This document shows, in pieces, positions 7,528-21,693 of a stretch of 64,000 bases of DNA. The stretch covers positions 62,001 through 126,000 of the forward strand of contig CAWGHZ010000006.1 in the NCBI GenBank assembly GCA_963822575.1, given 5' to 3'. The stretch is from CAWGHZ01 sp963822575 (GTDB taxonomy: Bacteria > Pseudomonadota > Alphaproteobacteria > MPNO01 > DASWLB01). The notes below the pieces were generated by a model that worked only from the letters and a program-made list of their open reading frames with translations, was not told the origin of the DNA and ran no database searches. The number at the start of each line of letters is the position of its first letter. Positions within the stretch are counted from its first letter, which is position 1. The translations under genes were made by a program, and so were the position numbers.

Positions 7528-7674
7528 TCAGTAGCCGGCTTCGCGCCCGTGCGGCACGGCCAGAACGACGACCGTCTCGCCATCGTGGCGATACATGGCG
7601 ACGTAGCCGTGCTCCTCGGCCGTCACGTGCTGTCCTGTCGCCTGAAACGCGTCCCAGGCGGCCAGTGCATCCCG
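7528..7674 (-). pseudogene. Fused remnant of a ParD-like antitoxin and ParE toxin
   Basis: About 48 codons ending at 7528 join two known ends. ALAAWDAFQATGQHVTAEE matches the C-terminal tail of CopG/ParD-type antitoxins; GYVAMYRHDGETVVVLAV plus HGREAGY matches the last strand and tail of ParE/RelE toxins. They are in one frame with nothing between, so the antitoxin linker and nearly the entire toxin have been deleted. There is no in-frame ATG ahead of the antitoxin part, and its 5' end abuts the stop of the exporter gene (7683). No working module remains. Confidence 0.65.
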
Positions 7675-7682
7675 CGCCGATG

Positions 7683-8876
7683 TCAGGCGACATCTCGCTC
7701 GCTCCGCAGCACCACCGCCCAGAACGAGGCGAGCATCGCGATGGCGAGCAGCAGCACGCCCCAATCGAACACGCGCGGCGTGCCGTCGTAGAGGTGGATG
7801 GCGAGGACGCCGCCGCCCGCCGCCACCGCCATCTGCATGAACCCCACCATCGCCGAGGCGGCGCCGGCGCGGGTGGGGAAGGGTGCGATGGCGCCGGCCT
7901 GGCTGTTCGGCATGACGAGGCCGGAGCCGAGCCCGACCACGATCATCGGCACGACGATGCCGAGAACGCCCGCGCCGCCGAATGCGGCGAGCGCCACGCT
8001 GGCCGCCAGGCTGAGGATTGTGCCGACCAGGATGGTGCGGTCGATGCCGAGGCGCGGCGTCACCCGCGCCGCCATGTAGGCGCCGCCGCCGAACCCCATG
8101 ACCACGCCGCCATAGACGAAGGCGAAGCCGGTTGGCTTCAGCCCCAGCACGTCGATGAAATAGAACGGCGCGACCGAGTTGAAGACGAAGATCTGGCCGA
8201 ACCCGCAGGCGATGGTCAAGGTGTAGCCGGTGAATTTGCGGTGGGCGAACAGCGCCACGTATTCCCGGGCGATGCGCAGCGCGTGGATCGGCCCCGCGCG
8301 GTGGCGCTGCGTCTCGGGCAGGATCAGCCAGACGATGACGAAGACAAGCGCGCCGAACGTCATCATGAACACGAAGTTGGACCGCCAGCCGTAATTCTGC
8401 TCGAGGAACGCGCCGAGGATGGGCGACAGCACCGGGGCCAGCGAGAACGCGGCCGAGATGTAGGCCATCACCCGCGCCGCGTCCTTCAACTCGTAGAGGT
8501 CGCGCACCACCGCGCGGGCCAGCACCGGTGCCGCGCATGCCGCCAGCGCTTGCATCAGCCGGAAGCCGATCAGCGCCTCGATCGAGGTCGCCTCGGCGCA
8601 GGCGATCGACGAGGCGACGTAGAGCCCGAGCCCGGCCAGCAGCATCGGCCGGCGGCCGTAGCGGTCGGCGAGCGGGCCCCACACGAGCTGGGCCAGCGCG
8701 TAGGCCACCATGAACAGGCTGAGGGTGAGCTGCACCATCGCCGGCGTCGTCTTCAGGCTGACGGCGATGCCGGGCAGCGACGGCAGATACTGCGCGTTCG
8801 ACGCCGACGACACGGCCGTCATCGCCGTGATCACGGCGATCAGAACGCCCGGCGGCGGAACGCGCCTGGGGCTCAC
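7683..8876 (-). CDS. MFS drug-resistance exporter, Bcr/CflA type
   Basis: A 397-residue, 12-segment transporter of the DHA1 Bcr/CflA subfamily. The loop 2-3 motif is GPLADRYGRRP; motif C-like glycine and proline residues appear in AAFSLAPVLSPILGAFLEQ. Family members export bicyclomycin, sulfonamides, chloramphenicol or sugars by proton antiport in the inner membrane. GTG 8876 is chosen as start: it overlaps the stop of the upstream paralogue (GTGA), a normal coupling arrangement, and gives a complete first membrane segment. The first in-frame ATG lies inside that segment. Confidence 0.85.
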   Translation of the reverse strand: MSPRRVPPPGVLIAVITAMTAVSSASNAQYLPSLPGIAVSLKTTPAMVQLTLSLFMVAYALAQLVWGPLADRYGRRPMLLAGLGLYVASSIACAEATSIEALIGFRLMQALAACAAPVLARAVVRDLYELKDAARVMAYISAAFSLAPVLSPILGAFLEQNYGWRSNFVFMMTFGALVFVIVWLILPETQRHRAGPIHALRIAREYVALFAHRKFTGYTLTIACGFGQIFVFNSVAPFYFIDVLGLKPTGFAFVYGGVVMGFGGGAYMAARVTPRLGIDRTILVGTILSLAASVALAAFGGAGVLGIVVPMIVVGLGSGLVMPNSQAGAIAPFPTRAGAASAMVGFMQMAVAAGGGVLAIHLYDGTPRVFDWGVLLLAIAMLASFWAVVLRSERDVA

Positions 8877-10135
8877 CCCGGCGCGCCCGCTTCCTGCCGG
8901 CGCGCGATCAGCGCCCAGTAGGTCGCGCCGGACGCGACAATCAGCACCAGCACGCTCGCCGCCATCGGCAGGGCGGAGCCGCGATATTCCGCCATGATGG
9001 CGATGCCGGCGAGCGCGGCCGCCGTCATCTGGAGGAAGCCGGTGAGCGCCGAGGCGGCGCCCGCCTGATGCGGGAATGGCGCGATGGCGCCCGCCTGGCA
9101 GTTTGGGTAGACGAAGCCGAACCCGGCGGTCACCACCCCCATCGCGCCGCAGATCGCCCAGGGGCTGTGCGAGCCGCCGGCGACCAGCACGAGCATCGCG
9201 ACCGCACCGGCGAGCGAGACCGCGGCGCCCAGCATCACGGTGCGCGCCATGCCGAGCGGCGCCGTCCAGCGCGCGGCGAGCCAGGCGGCGAAGCCGTATC
9301 CGACCGCGGTCAGCGCGTAGGGCACGGCGAACGCGATCGGCGCGAAACCGGCCTCGCGGATGAAGAAGAACGGCGCGACCGAGTTGAACAGGAAGATCGT
9401 GCCGAACGACAGGGTGAGGCACATCGCGTTGCCCAGGAACACGCGGTTGCCCATCAGCATGGCGTAGCCGCTCGCCACCGTTCCCAACCTCAGCGACCGG
9501 CGGCTCGGCAGCGTCTCGGGCAGCCGCCACGCGACCGTCGCCAGCAGCGCGCCGGACGCGATCGCCATGAAGGCGAAGTTAGCGCGCCAGCCGAAATTCT
9601 CCTGCAGCCCCGCGCCCATCGCCGGAGCCACCACCGGGGCCAGCGCGAAGGCGGCGGCAACGTAGGACATGATCCGGGCGGAGTCGCGCGGGCCGTACAC
9701 GTCGCGGATGATCGCGCGGCCCAGCACCGGCGCGCTGCACACGCCGACCGCCTGGACGATCCGGGCGACGATCAGCATCTCGATCGAGGTGGCGAGCGCG
9801 CAGACGATCGAGGCCAGGAAGTAGAGCCCGAGCCCCATCACCAGCACGACCCGCCGACCGTAGCGGTCGGCCACCGGCCCCCATATGAGCTGGGCGAGGG
9901 CGAACCCGGTGATGAATCCGCTGATCGTCACCTGGGCCGCGGTCACGGTGGTGTGCAGCCCCGCCGTCATCGCCGGCATCGACGGCAGGAACAGGCTCGA
10001 CGACAGCGACGAGGTCGCGGTCACCAACGTCATCAGCGTGACGAACGCCCACGGCCGCATGCCGGCCGGCCGCGCCGGCGCGGACGCAGCCCCCTCGGCG
10101 GGCGACGGCCCGGCATGGCGCGGCGAATCTGTCAT
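8873..10135 (-). CDS. MFS drug-resistance exporter, Bcr/CflA type (paralogue)
   Basis: A 420-residue homologue of the downstream exporter, with loop motif GPVADRYGRRV and QAVGVCSAPVLGRAIIRDVYG typical of Bcr/CflA. ATG 10135 (MTDSPRHAG) gives a 35-residue cytoplasmic, Pro/Ala-rich leader before the first membrane segment; an open extension further upstream is Arg-rich and unlikely. The pair is translationally coupled and probably arose by tandem duplication; two half-sized paralogues beside each other could also function as a hetero-oligomer, but that is not known for this family. Confidence 0.87.
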   Translation of the reverse strand: MTDSPRHAGPSPAEGAASAPARPAGMRPWAFVTLMTLVTATSSLSSSLFLPSMPAMTAGLHTTVTAAQVTISGFITGFALAQLIWGPVADRYGRRVVLVMGLGLYFLASIVCALATSIEMLIVARIVQAVGVCSAPVLGRAIIRDVYGPRDSARIMSYVAAAFALAPVVAPAMGAGLQENFGWRANFAFMAIASGALLATVAWRLPETLPSRRSLRLGTVASGYAMLMGNRVFLGNAMCLTLSFGTIFLFNSVAPFFFIREAGFAPIAFAVPYALTAVGYGFAAWLAARWTAPLGMARTVMLGAAVSLAGAVAMLVLVAGGSHSPWAICGAMGVVTAGFGFVYPNCQAGAIAPFPHQAGAASALTGFLQMTAAALAGIAIMAEYRGSALPMAASVLVLIVASGATYWALIARRQEAGAPG

Positions 10136-10295
10136 GAAATCGTTCCGGCTGGCCCCGCGGGCGATAACATCATGGATCGCCGGGCGGGGCAACGCGCGCC
10201 GGCGCGGGTCAGGCTTGCCGCATCGGCCCGTCATGAAGCGCGACCGCGGTCCGGGCGCGGGTGCCGGCCCGGATCGCAGTCGCTCGGCGGAAACG

Positions 10296-11258
10296 TCACA
10301 TCTTCGGCAGGAACGCGGTGGTGAAAAGCTGGCTGTCGGCCGGCTTCGACTTCAAAAGTCCCATCTCGACGAAGGTTTCCTTCAGCAGCGCCACCGCCTT
10401 CGGGTCGAACGCGCCGGTCTTGCTGAAGCCCTTCACCTCCTCGTCATAGACGCGCGCCATGTTGTCGAGCGGTTGGTGAAGCACCCGGGCGGAGATCTCG
10501 ACCGCCTTCTCCTTGTGCGTGCGGATATATTCGAGCGTCTCGAGCCAGGCGGCGACGAAGCGGCGCACCTCGTCCGGGTTCGATTTCACCAGGTCCTTCC
10601 GCGCGTAGACGACGTGGGTGATGAAGTTTGGCACCAGGTCGGCGAAATTGTAGAGCGGCTGGAGCTGCTTCTTGCTCTGCATCAGGTAGGTGACCTCGGT
10701 CGCGATCACGAGCCCGTCGACCTGGTGGGTCTTAAGGCCGGCGAGCTCCGGCTCCAGCCCGCCGAGCGCGACCGGGGTGATTCCGTCGGCACCCCAGCCC
10801 TTGTGCTGGGCGAGCCGGCGCGCGAGCCATGCGGTCAGCGAGCCGACGGTCGTCACGCCGAGCTTCTTGCCCTTGATCTGGTCGAGCGTGAGGGCCGAAC
10901 CGTACGGCACGGCGATCATCAGGTTGTAGGGCGCGCCGTAATAGGCCGCGACGCCGATCCCGGCGCCGCCCTTGGCGTTGAACGCCATGCCCGGCCCCGA
11001 GGCCAGGCCGAAGGCGATGGTCTTGGAGAGAAGCCCCTGCTGCAGCTTGGCGTCGCCGGCGAACCCGACGATCTTGACCGTGTCGAACCCGTGCTTTTTG
11101 AAGATGCCGACCTCGCTGCCGATGTCGAGCGGCGTGAAGGTCCAGGCGAAGGGCACCGCCTTGCCGACCGAGATCGTGTCGCCGGCGCGGGCGGCGGGCC
11201 CGGCGAGGGCGATGGCGACCGCCGCGGCCGCGAGCGGAAGGGTTCGCGCAAGCTTCAT
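10296..11258 (-). CDS. Orphan ABC substrate-binding protein (NMT1/SsuA-like)
   Basis: A 320-residue periplasmic protein with signal peptide MKLARTLPLAAAAVAIALAG and Ala-Arg-Ala cleavage site. Mature start ISVGKAVPFAWTFTPLDIGS followed by GIFKKHGFDTVKIVGFAGDA matches NMT1-type binding proteins, though the usual AP-Y element is replaced by WTFTPLD. No permease or ATPase adjoins it. It is transcribed away from the Rieske oxygenase at 11390 with a 131-bp shared spacer, suggesting joint regulation and perhaps uptake of that enzyme's substrate. Confidence 0.85.
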   Translation of the reverse strand: MKLARTLPLAAAAVAIALAGPAARAGDTISVGKAVPFAWTFTPLDIGSEVGIFKKHGFDTVKIVGFAGDAKLQQGLLSKTIAFGLASGPGMAFNAKGGAGIGVAAYYGAPYNLMIAVPYGSALTLDQIKGKKLGVTTVGSLTAWLARRLAQHKGWGADGITPVALGGLEPELAGLKTHQVDGLVIATEVTYLMQSKKQLQPLYNFADLVPNFITHVVYARKDLVKSNPDEVRRFVAAWLETLEYIRTHKEKAVEISARVLHQPLDNMARVYDEEVKGFSKTGAFDPKAVALLKETFVEMGLLKSKPADSQLFTTAFLPKM

Positions 11259-11389
11259 TGACGTCTCTCCCGAATGGTCGTGGTGCCGGTGGCACGCTGG
11301 CGCCGGCGAGGGTGCCTCGCGCGCGGCGCGCTTGGCAATGGGATTCGCGTGGCCCACTATGGGGTTCGCAACGGGAAGGGCGGACGGAG

Positions 11390-12532
11390 ATGGCGGACCA
11401 GACATACGACGTGGGGCGCATCGGGCCGGGCACCGTCGCCGGCCGGTTCATCCGACGTTTCTGGCAGCCGATCGCGCGCTCGATGGACCTCGGCCCCGGC
11501 CGGCCGCAGCGGATCGAGCTTCTGGGCGAGCATTTCACCGTCTATCGCGGCGAGACGGGCCAGGCGCACGTCGTGCAGGACGCCTGCCCGCACCGCCAGA
11601 CCCAGCTTTTCCTCGGCTGGGTCGAGGGCGAGTGCATCCGCTGTTTCTACCACGGCTGGAAGTTCGACGCGGCCGGGCGCTGCATCGACCAGCCGGCCGA
11701 GCGCCACGGCTTCAAGGACAAGGTGACGATCCGCGCCTACCCGACGCGCGAGTATCTCGGCCTCGTCTTCGCCTATTTCGGCGAGGGAGAGGCGCCGCCC
11801 TTCCCGCTGTTCCCCGAGGTAGAAGAGGCGAAGGGCACGCTTTCGGTCACGCGCCACGTCGTGCCGTGCAACTACTTCCAGCGCGTCGAGAACGACCTGG
11901 ACGAGACGCACGTCCACTTCGTCCATCGCGTCTCCACCGCGCCGGTCGGGTTCGACGAGCTGCCGGACATAAAGGTCGAGGAGTCCGACTACGGCATCCT
12001 GCGCACCGGCCGCCGCGCGGGCGGCGGCGCCAACCCGACGCGCGTCGGCCATTATCTGATGCCCAACACGCTGCTCGTCGACCTGCCGCCGGCGCCGGAC
12101 CATGGCTACTGGACGATCCACCTCGCCTGGCGCGTGCCGGTGAACGACGAGCGGATGGCGAGCCATATCGTCAGCCTGCGCCAGGGCGCACCGTCGGACG
12201 GGCGCATTTCCGGCGGCAGGACGATCGATCCCGACCCGCTGGTCGTCACCGAGGAGGTGCTGGCCGGCCGGGTGCGCGTGCAGGAGCTCGACGCCTCCTA
12301 TCGCGGCCTGTTCCAGGTGCAGGACAATGTGGCGCTGGCGGGCCAGGGGCGCATCGTCGACCGGTCCAAGGACCGGCTCGGACAGTCCGACAAGGGGATC
12401 ATCCTGTTGCGCCGGCTGTGGCAGCGCGAGCTCGCGGCGCTTGCCGAGGGCAGGCCTTGCAAGGACTGGCGCCGGCCGGCGGAAAAGCTTCCGCTGATCG
12501 TCAGCGGCGTCACCGAGGTCGCGGCGTTGTAG
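11390..12532 (+). CDS. Rieske non-heme iron oxygenase, large subunit
   Basis: A 380-residue oxygenase. The Rieske [2Fe-2S] ligands are C66, H68, C85 and H88 (CPHRQ and CFYHG); the mononuclear iron site is the D171-X2-H174-X4-H179 set in NDLDETHVHFVHR. Proteins of this build (phthalate dioxygenase / vanillate demethylase group) hydroxylate or O-demethylate aromatic compounds using electrons from a separate reductase, which is not present nearby. ATG 11390 follows a GGACGGAG purine run. The neighbours are a divergent binding protein and, downstream, an FbpA/FbpB-like pair, so a role in uptake-linked aromatic catabolism is likely; the substrate is unknown. Confidence 0.9.
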   Translation: MADQTYDVGRIGPGTVAGRFIRRFWQPIARSMDLGPGRPQRIELLGEHFTVYRGETGQAHVVQDACPHRQTQLFLGWVEGECIRCFYHGWKFDAAGRCIDQPAERHGFKDKVTIRAYPTREYLGLVFAYFGEGEAPPFPLFPEVEEAKGTLSVTRHVVPCNYFQRVENDLDETHVHFVHRVSTAPVGFDELPDIKVEESDYGILRTGRRAGGGANPTRVGHYLMPNTLLVDLPPAPDHGYWTIHLAWRVPVNDERMASHIVSLRQGAPSDGRISGGRTIDPDPLVVTEEVLAGRVRVQELDASYRGLFQVQDNVALAGQGRIVDRSKDRLGQSDKGIILLRRLWQRELAALAEGRPCKDWRRPAEKLPLIVSGVTEVAAL

Positions 12533-12539
12533 GGGATTC

Positions 12540-12560
12540 GAACGGGAGCATGTCCCGTTC
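12540..12560 (+). terminator. Short hairpin between Rieske gene and FbpA-like gene
   Basis: Perfect 8-bp inverted repeat GAACGGGA / TCCCGTTC with a 5-nt loop, 7 bp after the oxygenase stop codon. No U-run follows, so it may be an mRNA-stabilising or attenuating structure rather than a full terminator. Confidence 0.4.
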
Positions 12561-12594
12561 CACGCTCAGAAACGAGAAATCACGGGAGGAAACG

Positions 12595-13674
12595 ATGGAG
12601 ACGTGCGGAACGCTTTTGCGGCAGGGCGCGGCCGGCCTCGCGCTCGCGCTTTTTGCCGCCGGCACGGCGCTCGCGGCCGAGCCGTCGGGCGCTCTCAAGG
12701 CGCTGGCCCAGGCGGCCGACAAGGAGGGCGGGCTCACGCTCTCCTGGGGCGAGGGTACGCTCGGGGGCTCCGACGGGCTCAAGCGCTTCCAGGACGAAAT
12801 CAACGCCACCTACGGCACGCACCTGAAGTTCACGTTCACGCCGGGACCGTCGATGCCGGCGATGGGCAGCAAGATCGCGACCATGATGGCGGCGGGCCAG
12901 CCCTCGCCGTCGGACGTCTACATCGCGTTCGTGCGCACGATGGCGACGCTGGTGCCGCGCCACATGTTCCTCAAGGCCGACTGGCGCGCGCTCGGCGTGC
13001 CGGCCGACGCCGTCGAGGAGGACGGGACGATGGTCAAGCTCGTCTCAGCGACGCCCGGCATCCTCTACAACACGCAGAAGGTGCCCCATAAGCCCGAGCG
13101 CCTGACCGACTTCCTCAAGCCCGAGTGGAAGGGCAAGATCGCCTCGACGCCCTACGTCGCGAATTTCGACATGCTGGCCTCCAAGGCGGGCTGGGGCGCG
13201 GAGCGCGCGGTCGACTACGCGAAAAAGCTGTCGCCGCAGCTCGCGGGGCTCCTGCGCTGCAACGAGGCGGAGCGGGTCGCGTCGGGCGAGTTCGTCGCGT
13301 TCTTCATCACCTGCACCGGCAACGACGCCGACGAGTTCATCAAGAAGGGCGCACCGCTCGCCCAGGCGGTGGCGCGCGATTTCGCCGTGGTCGGCTACTT
13401 CTATCTCGCCGTGCCCAAGAATGCGGCGCACCCGAACGCGGCCAAGCTGTTCGTCGCCAATGCGCTCACACCCGCCGGACAGAAGCTGGTGTACGACACC
13501 TGGGGCTCCGACCTCGACATCCTCCCCGCCTCGCGCACCAAGGCGCAGATCGACAAGGTGCAGCAGGCCTACGGCGTCAAGATGACCCGCTTCGAGGTGC
13601 AGGACTCGGTCGACAACAAGGCCGGCAACAAGGCGTGGAACGAGATCCGCAAGATCTTCCGGAACCGGAAATAG
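12595..13674 (+). CDS. Extracellular solute-binding protein, iron(III)/FbpA-AfuA-like
   Basis: A 359-residue periplasmic binding protein with signal peptide (GLALALFAAGTALAAE). Segments TLSWGEGTLGGSDGLKRFQDEI, PSDVYIAFVRTM, TPGILYNTQKV and WKGKIASTPYV follow the order seen in type-2 periplasmic ferric or polyamine-like binding proteins (SBP_bac_6/8). The ATG is preceded by GGGAGGAAACG, an excellent Shine-Dalgarno. The twin tyrosines that bind iron in classical FbpA are not obviously present, so the ligand may be organic (thiamine-, phosphonate- or carboxylate-like). It precedes its permease by 30 bp. Confidence 0.82.
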   Translation: METCGTLLRQGAAGLALALFAAGTALAAEPSGALKALAQAADKEGGLTLSWGEGTLGGSDGLKRFQDEINATYGTHLKFTFTPGPSMPAMGSKIATMMAAGQPSPSDVYIAFVRTMATLVPRHMFLKADWRALGVPADAVEEDGTMVKLVSATPGILYNTQKVPHKPERLTDFLKPEWKGKIASTPYVANFDMLASKAGWGAERAVDYAKKLSPQLAGLLRCNEAERVASGEFVAFFITCTGNDADEFIKKGAPLAQAVARDFAVVGYFYLAVPKNAAHPNAAKLFVANALTPAGQKLVYDTWGSDLDILPASRTKAQIDKVQQAYGVKMTRFEVQDSVDNKAGNKAWNEIRKIFRNRK

Positions 13675-13704
13675 GCGGAGCGTTACGCCTGTGAGCGACG
13701 TGCC

Positions 13705-15456
13705 ATGGCCGCGCCGACCGCGGCGCCGAGGGCGCGGCCGTGGCCGCGGCTCGCACGCGTCGACGGCTGGTCGGCCGGGCTCCTCGCCCTCGTCCTCGCG
13801 CTCTCGGTACTGATCCTGGCGCTGCTGGGCATCGTGCTGTGGCTCAGCCTGCGCGAGGGCGGCCCCGGGGATCCCGACGCCTACTACACGCTCGGCAACT
13901 ATGCGGAGACGATCGCAGATCCCTTCACCTGGCGGGTGTTCGGCAACACGATCGGCTTCTCGCTGGTAACGCTCGCCGTCGCCTTCCTGTTCGGCCTGCC
14001 GGCGGCGTGGCTGGCGGAGCGCACCGACATCCCCGGCAAGGCGGCGATCTACACGGCGATGACCATCGGGCTCCTGCTGCCCGGCTTCGCCTCGGCGATG
14101 GGCTGGCTGTTCCTCCTGCACCCGCGGATCGGCCTGGTGAACACGTGGCTGGTCTCGACCTTCGGCCTCGCGACGCCGCCCTTCGACATCGCGACGCTGG
14201 GCGGCATGGGCTGGGTGCAGGGGCTCAACCTCGCGCCCGTGGCCTTCATCATGACGGCGGCCGTGTTCCGCGCGATGGACCCGGCGCTCGAGGAATGCGC
14301 CTTCACCTGCGGGGCCGGCATGCGCCAGATCGCGCGGCGCGTGACCCTGCCGCTCGCCTGGCCGGGCATCCTCGCCGCGGGCATCTACGTCTTCACCATC
14401 GGGTTCGCGGCGTTCGACGTGCCGGCGATCATCGGCTGGTCGAACCGGGTCTTCACCTTCTCGACCTATCTGGTGGTGCAGCTTTCGTCCGAGGATTCGC
14501 TGCCGCATTATGGCACGGCGGCGGCGCTCTCGACGCTGGTCGTCGCGCTCGCCGGCGGGCTCGGCTGGTGGTACGCGCAGCTGCAGAAGCAAGCGCACCG
14601 CTACCGCGTCGTCACCGGCAAGGGGTACCGGCCGCAGCCGGTGGCGCTCGGCCGGCGCGCCCTCTGGGCGTGGGCGTTCCTCGGCCTCTACATCGTGCTG
14701 GCGAAGGTTTTGCCGATCCTGGTCGTGGTGTGGGCGTCGCTGCTGCCCTATTTCCAGCTTCCCTCGGCCGCCGCCTTCGCCTCGCTCTCCTGGACGCAGT
14801 TCCAGGGCCTGCCATGGGACCTGACCTTCGACGGGCTCAAGAACACCGCCATCCTGATGGCGCTGACGCCGACCGTGACGCTCGCCTGCTGCGTCGCGTT
14901 CTCGTGGATCGTGCTCCGCTCGCGGGTGCCGGGCCGGCTCTGGTTCGACTTCATCGCCTTCCTGCCGCACGCCGTGCCCAACATCATCTTCGGCGTGGGC
15001 GCGCTCCTGTTCGCGCTGTTCGTCCTGCAGCGCGCCGTACCGATCTTCGGCACGATCTGGCTGCTGCTTCTCGTGTTCACCATCGCGCGGCTTTCCTACG
15101 GGACGCGGATGACCAATGCCTCGCTGATCCAGATCCACACCGAGCTCGAGGATTCCGCGCGCATGTCGGGCGCATCGACCGGCGGGGTGGTCAGGCGGGT
15201 GATCGTGCCGCTTTTGACGCCGACGCTGGTCTATGCGTGGCTGTGGATCGCGCTGCTCACCTTCCGCGAGCTGACCCTTGCCGTGATCCTGACCACGCGC
15301 GGCAACATCACCCTTCCGGTGGTGGTCTGGAGCATGTGGGTCAATGGCGGCCTCGGCAAGGCGGCGGCAATCACGCTCCTGCTGCTCGGCATGATGATCC
15401 CGTTCGTCGTGCTCTACTGGGTGGTGGTCCGCCGTCAGGCTGGCCTCGCCCGCTGA
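13705..15456 (+). CDS. ABC permease, fused two-domain FbpB/ThiP-like type
   Basis: A 583-residue inner-membrane protein with about twelve hydrophobic segments, built from two BPD_transp_1 halves: the coupling loops fall near CGAGMRQIARRVTLPLAWPG in the first half and SGASTGGVVRRVIVPLLTP in the second. Such fused permeases work with FbpA-like binding proteins and an FbpC ATPase. No ATPase gene lies here: the next gene is gltB. It must share an ATPase encoded elsewhere, or the transporter is incomplete. ATG 13705 is taken; upstream in-frame sequence is short. Confidence 0.87.
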   Translation: MAAPTAAPRARPWPRLARVDGWSAGLLALVLALSVLILALLGIVLWLSLREGGPGDPDAYYTLGNYAETIADPFTWRVFGNTIGFSLVTLAVAFLFGLPAAWLAERTDIPGKAAIYTAMTIGLLLPGFASAMGWLFLLHPRIGLVNTWLVSTFGLATPPFDIATLGGMGWVQGLNLAPVAFIMTAAVFRAMDPALEECAFTCGAGMRQIARRVTLPLAWPGILAAGIYVFTIGFAAFDVPAIIGWSNRVFTFSTYLVVQLSSEDSLPHYGTAAALSTLVVALAGGLGWWYAQLQKQAHRYRVVTGKGYRPQPVALGRRALWAWAFLGLYIVLAKVLPILVVVWASLLPYFQLPSAAAFASLSWTQFQGLPWDLTFDGLKNTAILMALTPTVTLACCVAFSWIVLRSRVPGRLWFDFIAFLPHAVPNIIFGVGALLFALFVLQRAVPIFGTIWLLLLVFTIARLSYGTRMTNASLIQIHTELEDSARMSGASTGGVVRRVIVPLLTPTLVYAWLWIALLTFRELTLAVILTTRGNITLPVVVWSMWVNGGLGKAAAITLLLLGMMIPFVVLYWVVVRRQAGLAR

Positions 15457-15495
15457 GGGCGCCGGCGCAGTCGAGAGTCGCGTTCCGAGGCGATG

Positions 15496-15519
15496 TCGGG
15501 CATATTATCGGGCATATTA
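15496..15519. promoter_or_regulatory. Perfect tandem 12-bp repeat upstream of gltB
   Basis: TCGGGCATATTA occurs twice head to tail, 82 bp before the gltB ATG. The 12-bp period (close to one helical turn) and A/T-rich core in very G+C-rich DNA are what a dimeric regulator site could look like. No known operator consensus (NtrC, Lrp) is matched with confidence. Confidence 0.4.
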
Positions 15520-15600
15520 ACGGAGCGATTGGGGCTTTCCTCGGCGGCCCCGGCGCGCTAAATCTATCCCGATAGGACAGGATCGCTGACGGAATTCCGG

Positions 15601-20238
<4,638 letters not shown>

Positions 20239-20241
20239 CGT

Positions 20242-21681
<1,440 letters not shown>

Positions 21682-21693
<12 letters not shown>

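Noticed and set aside
12595..15456. Firm assignment as a ferric iron importer
   Set aside because: The iron-binding tyrosine pair was not evident in the binding protein and no FbpC ATPase is present.
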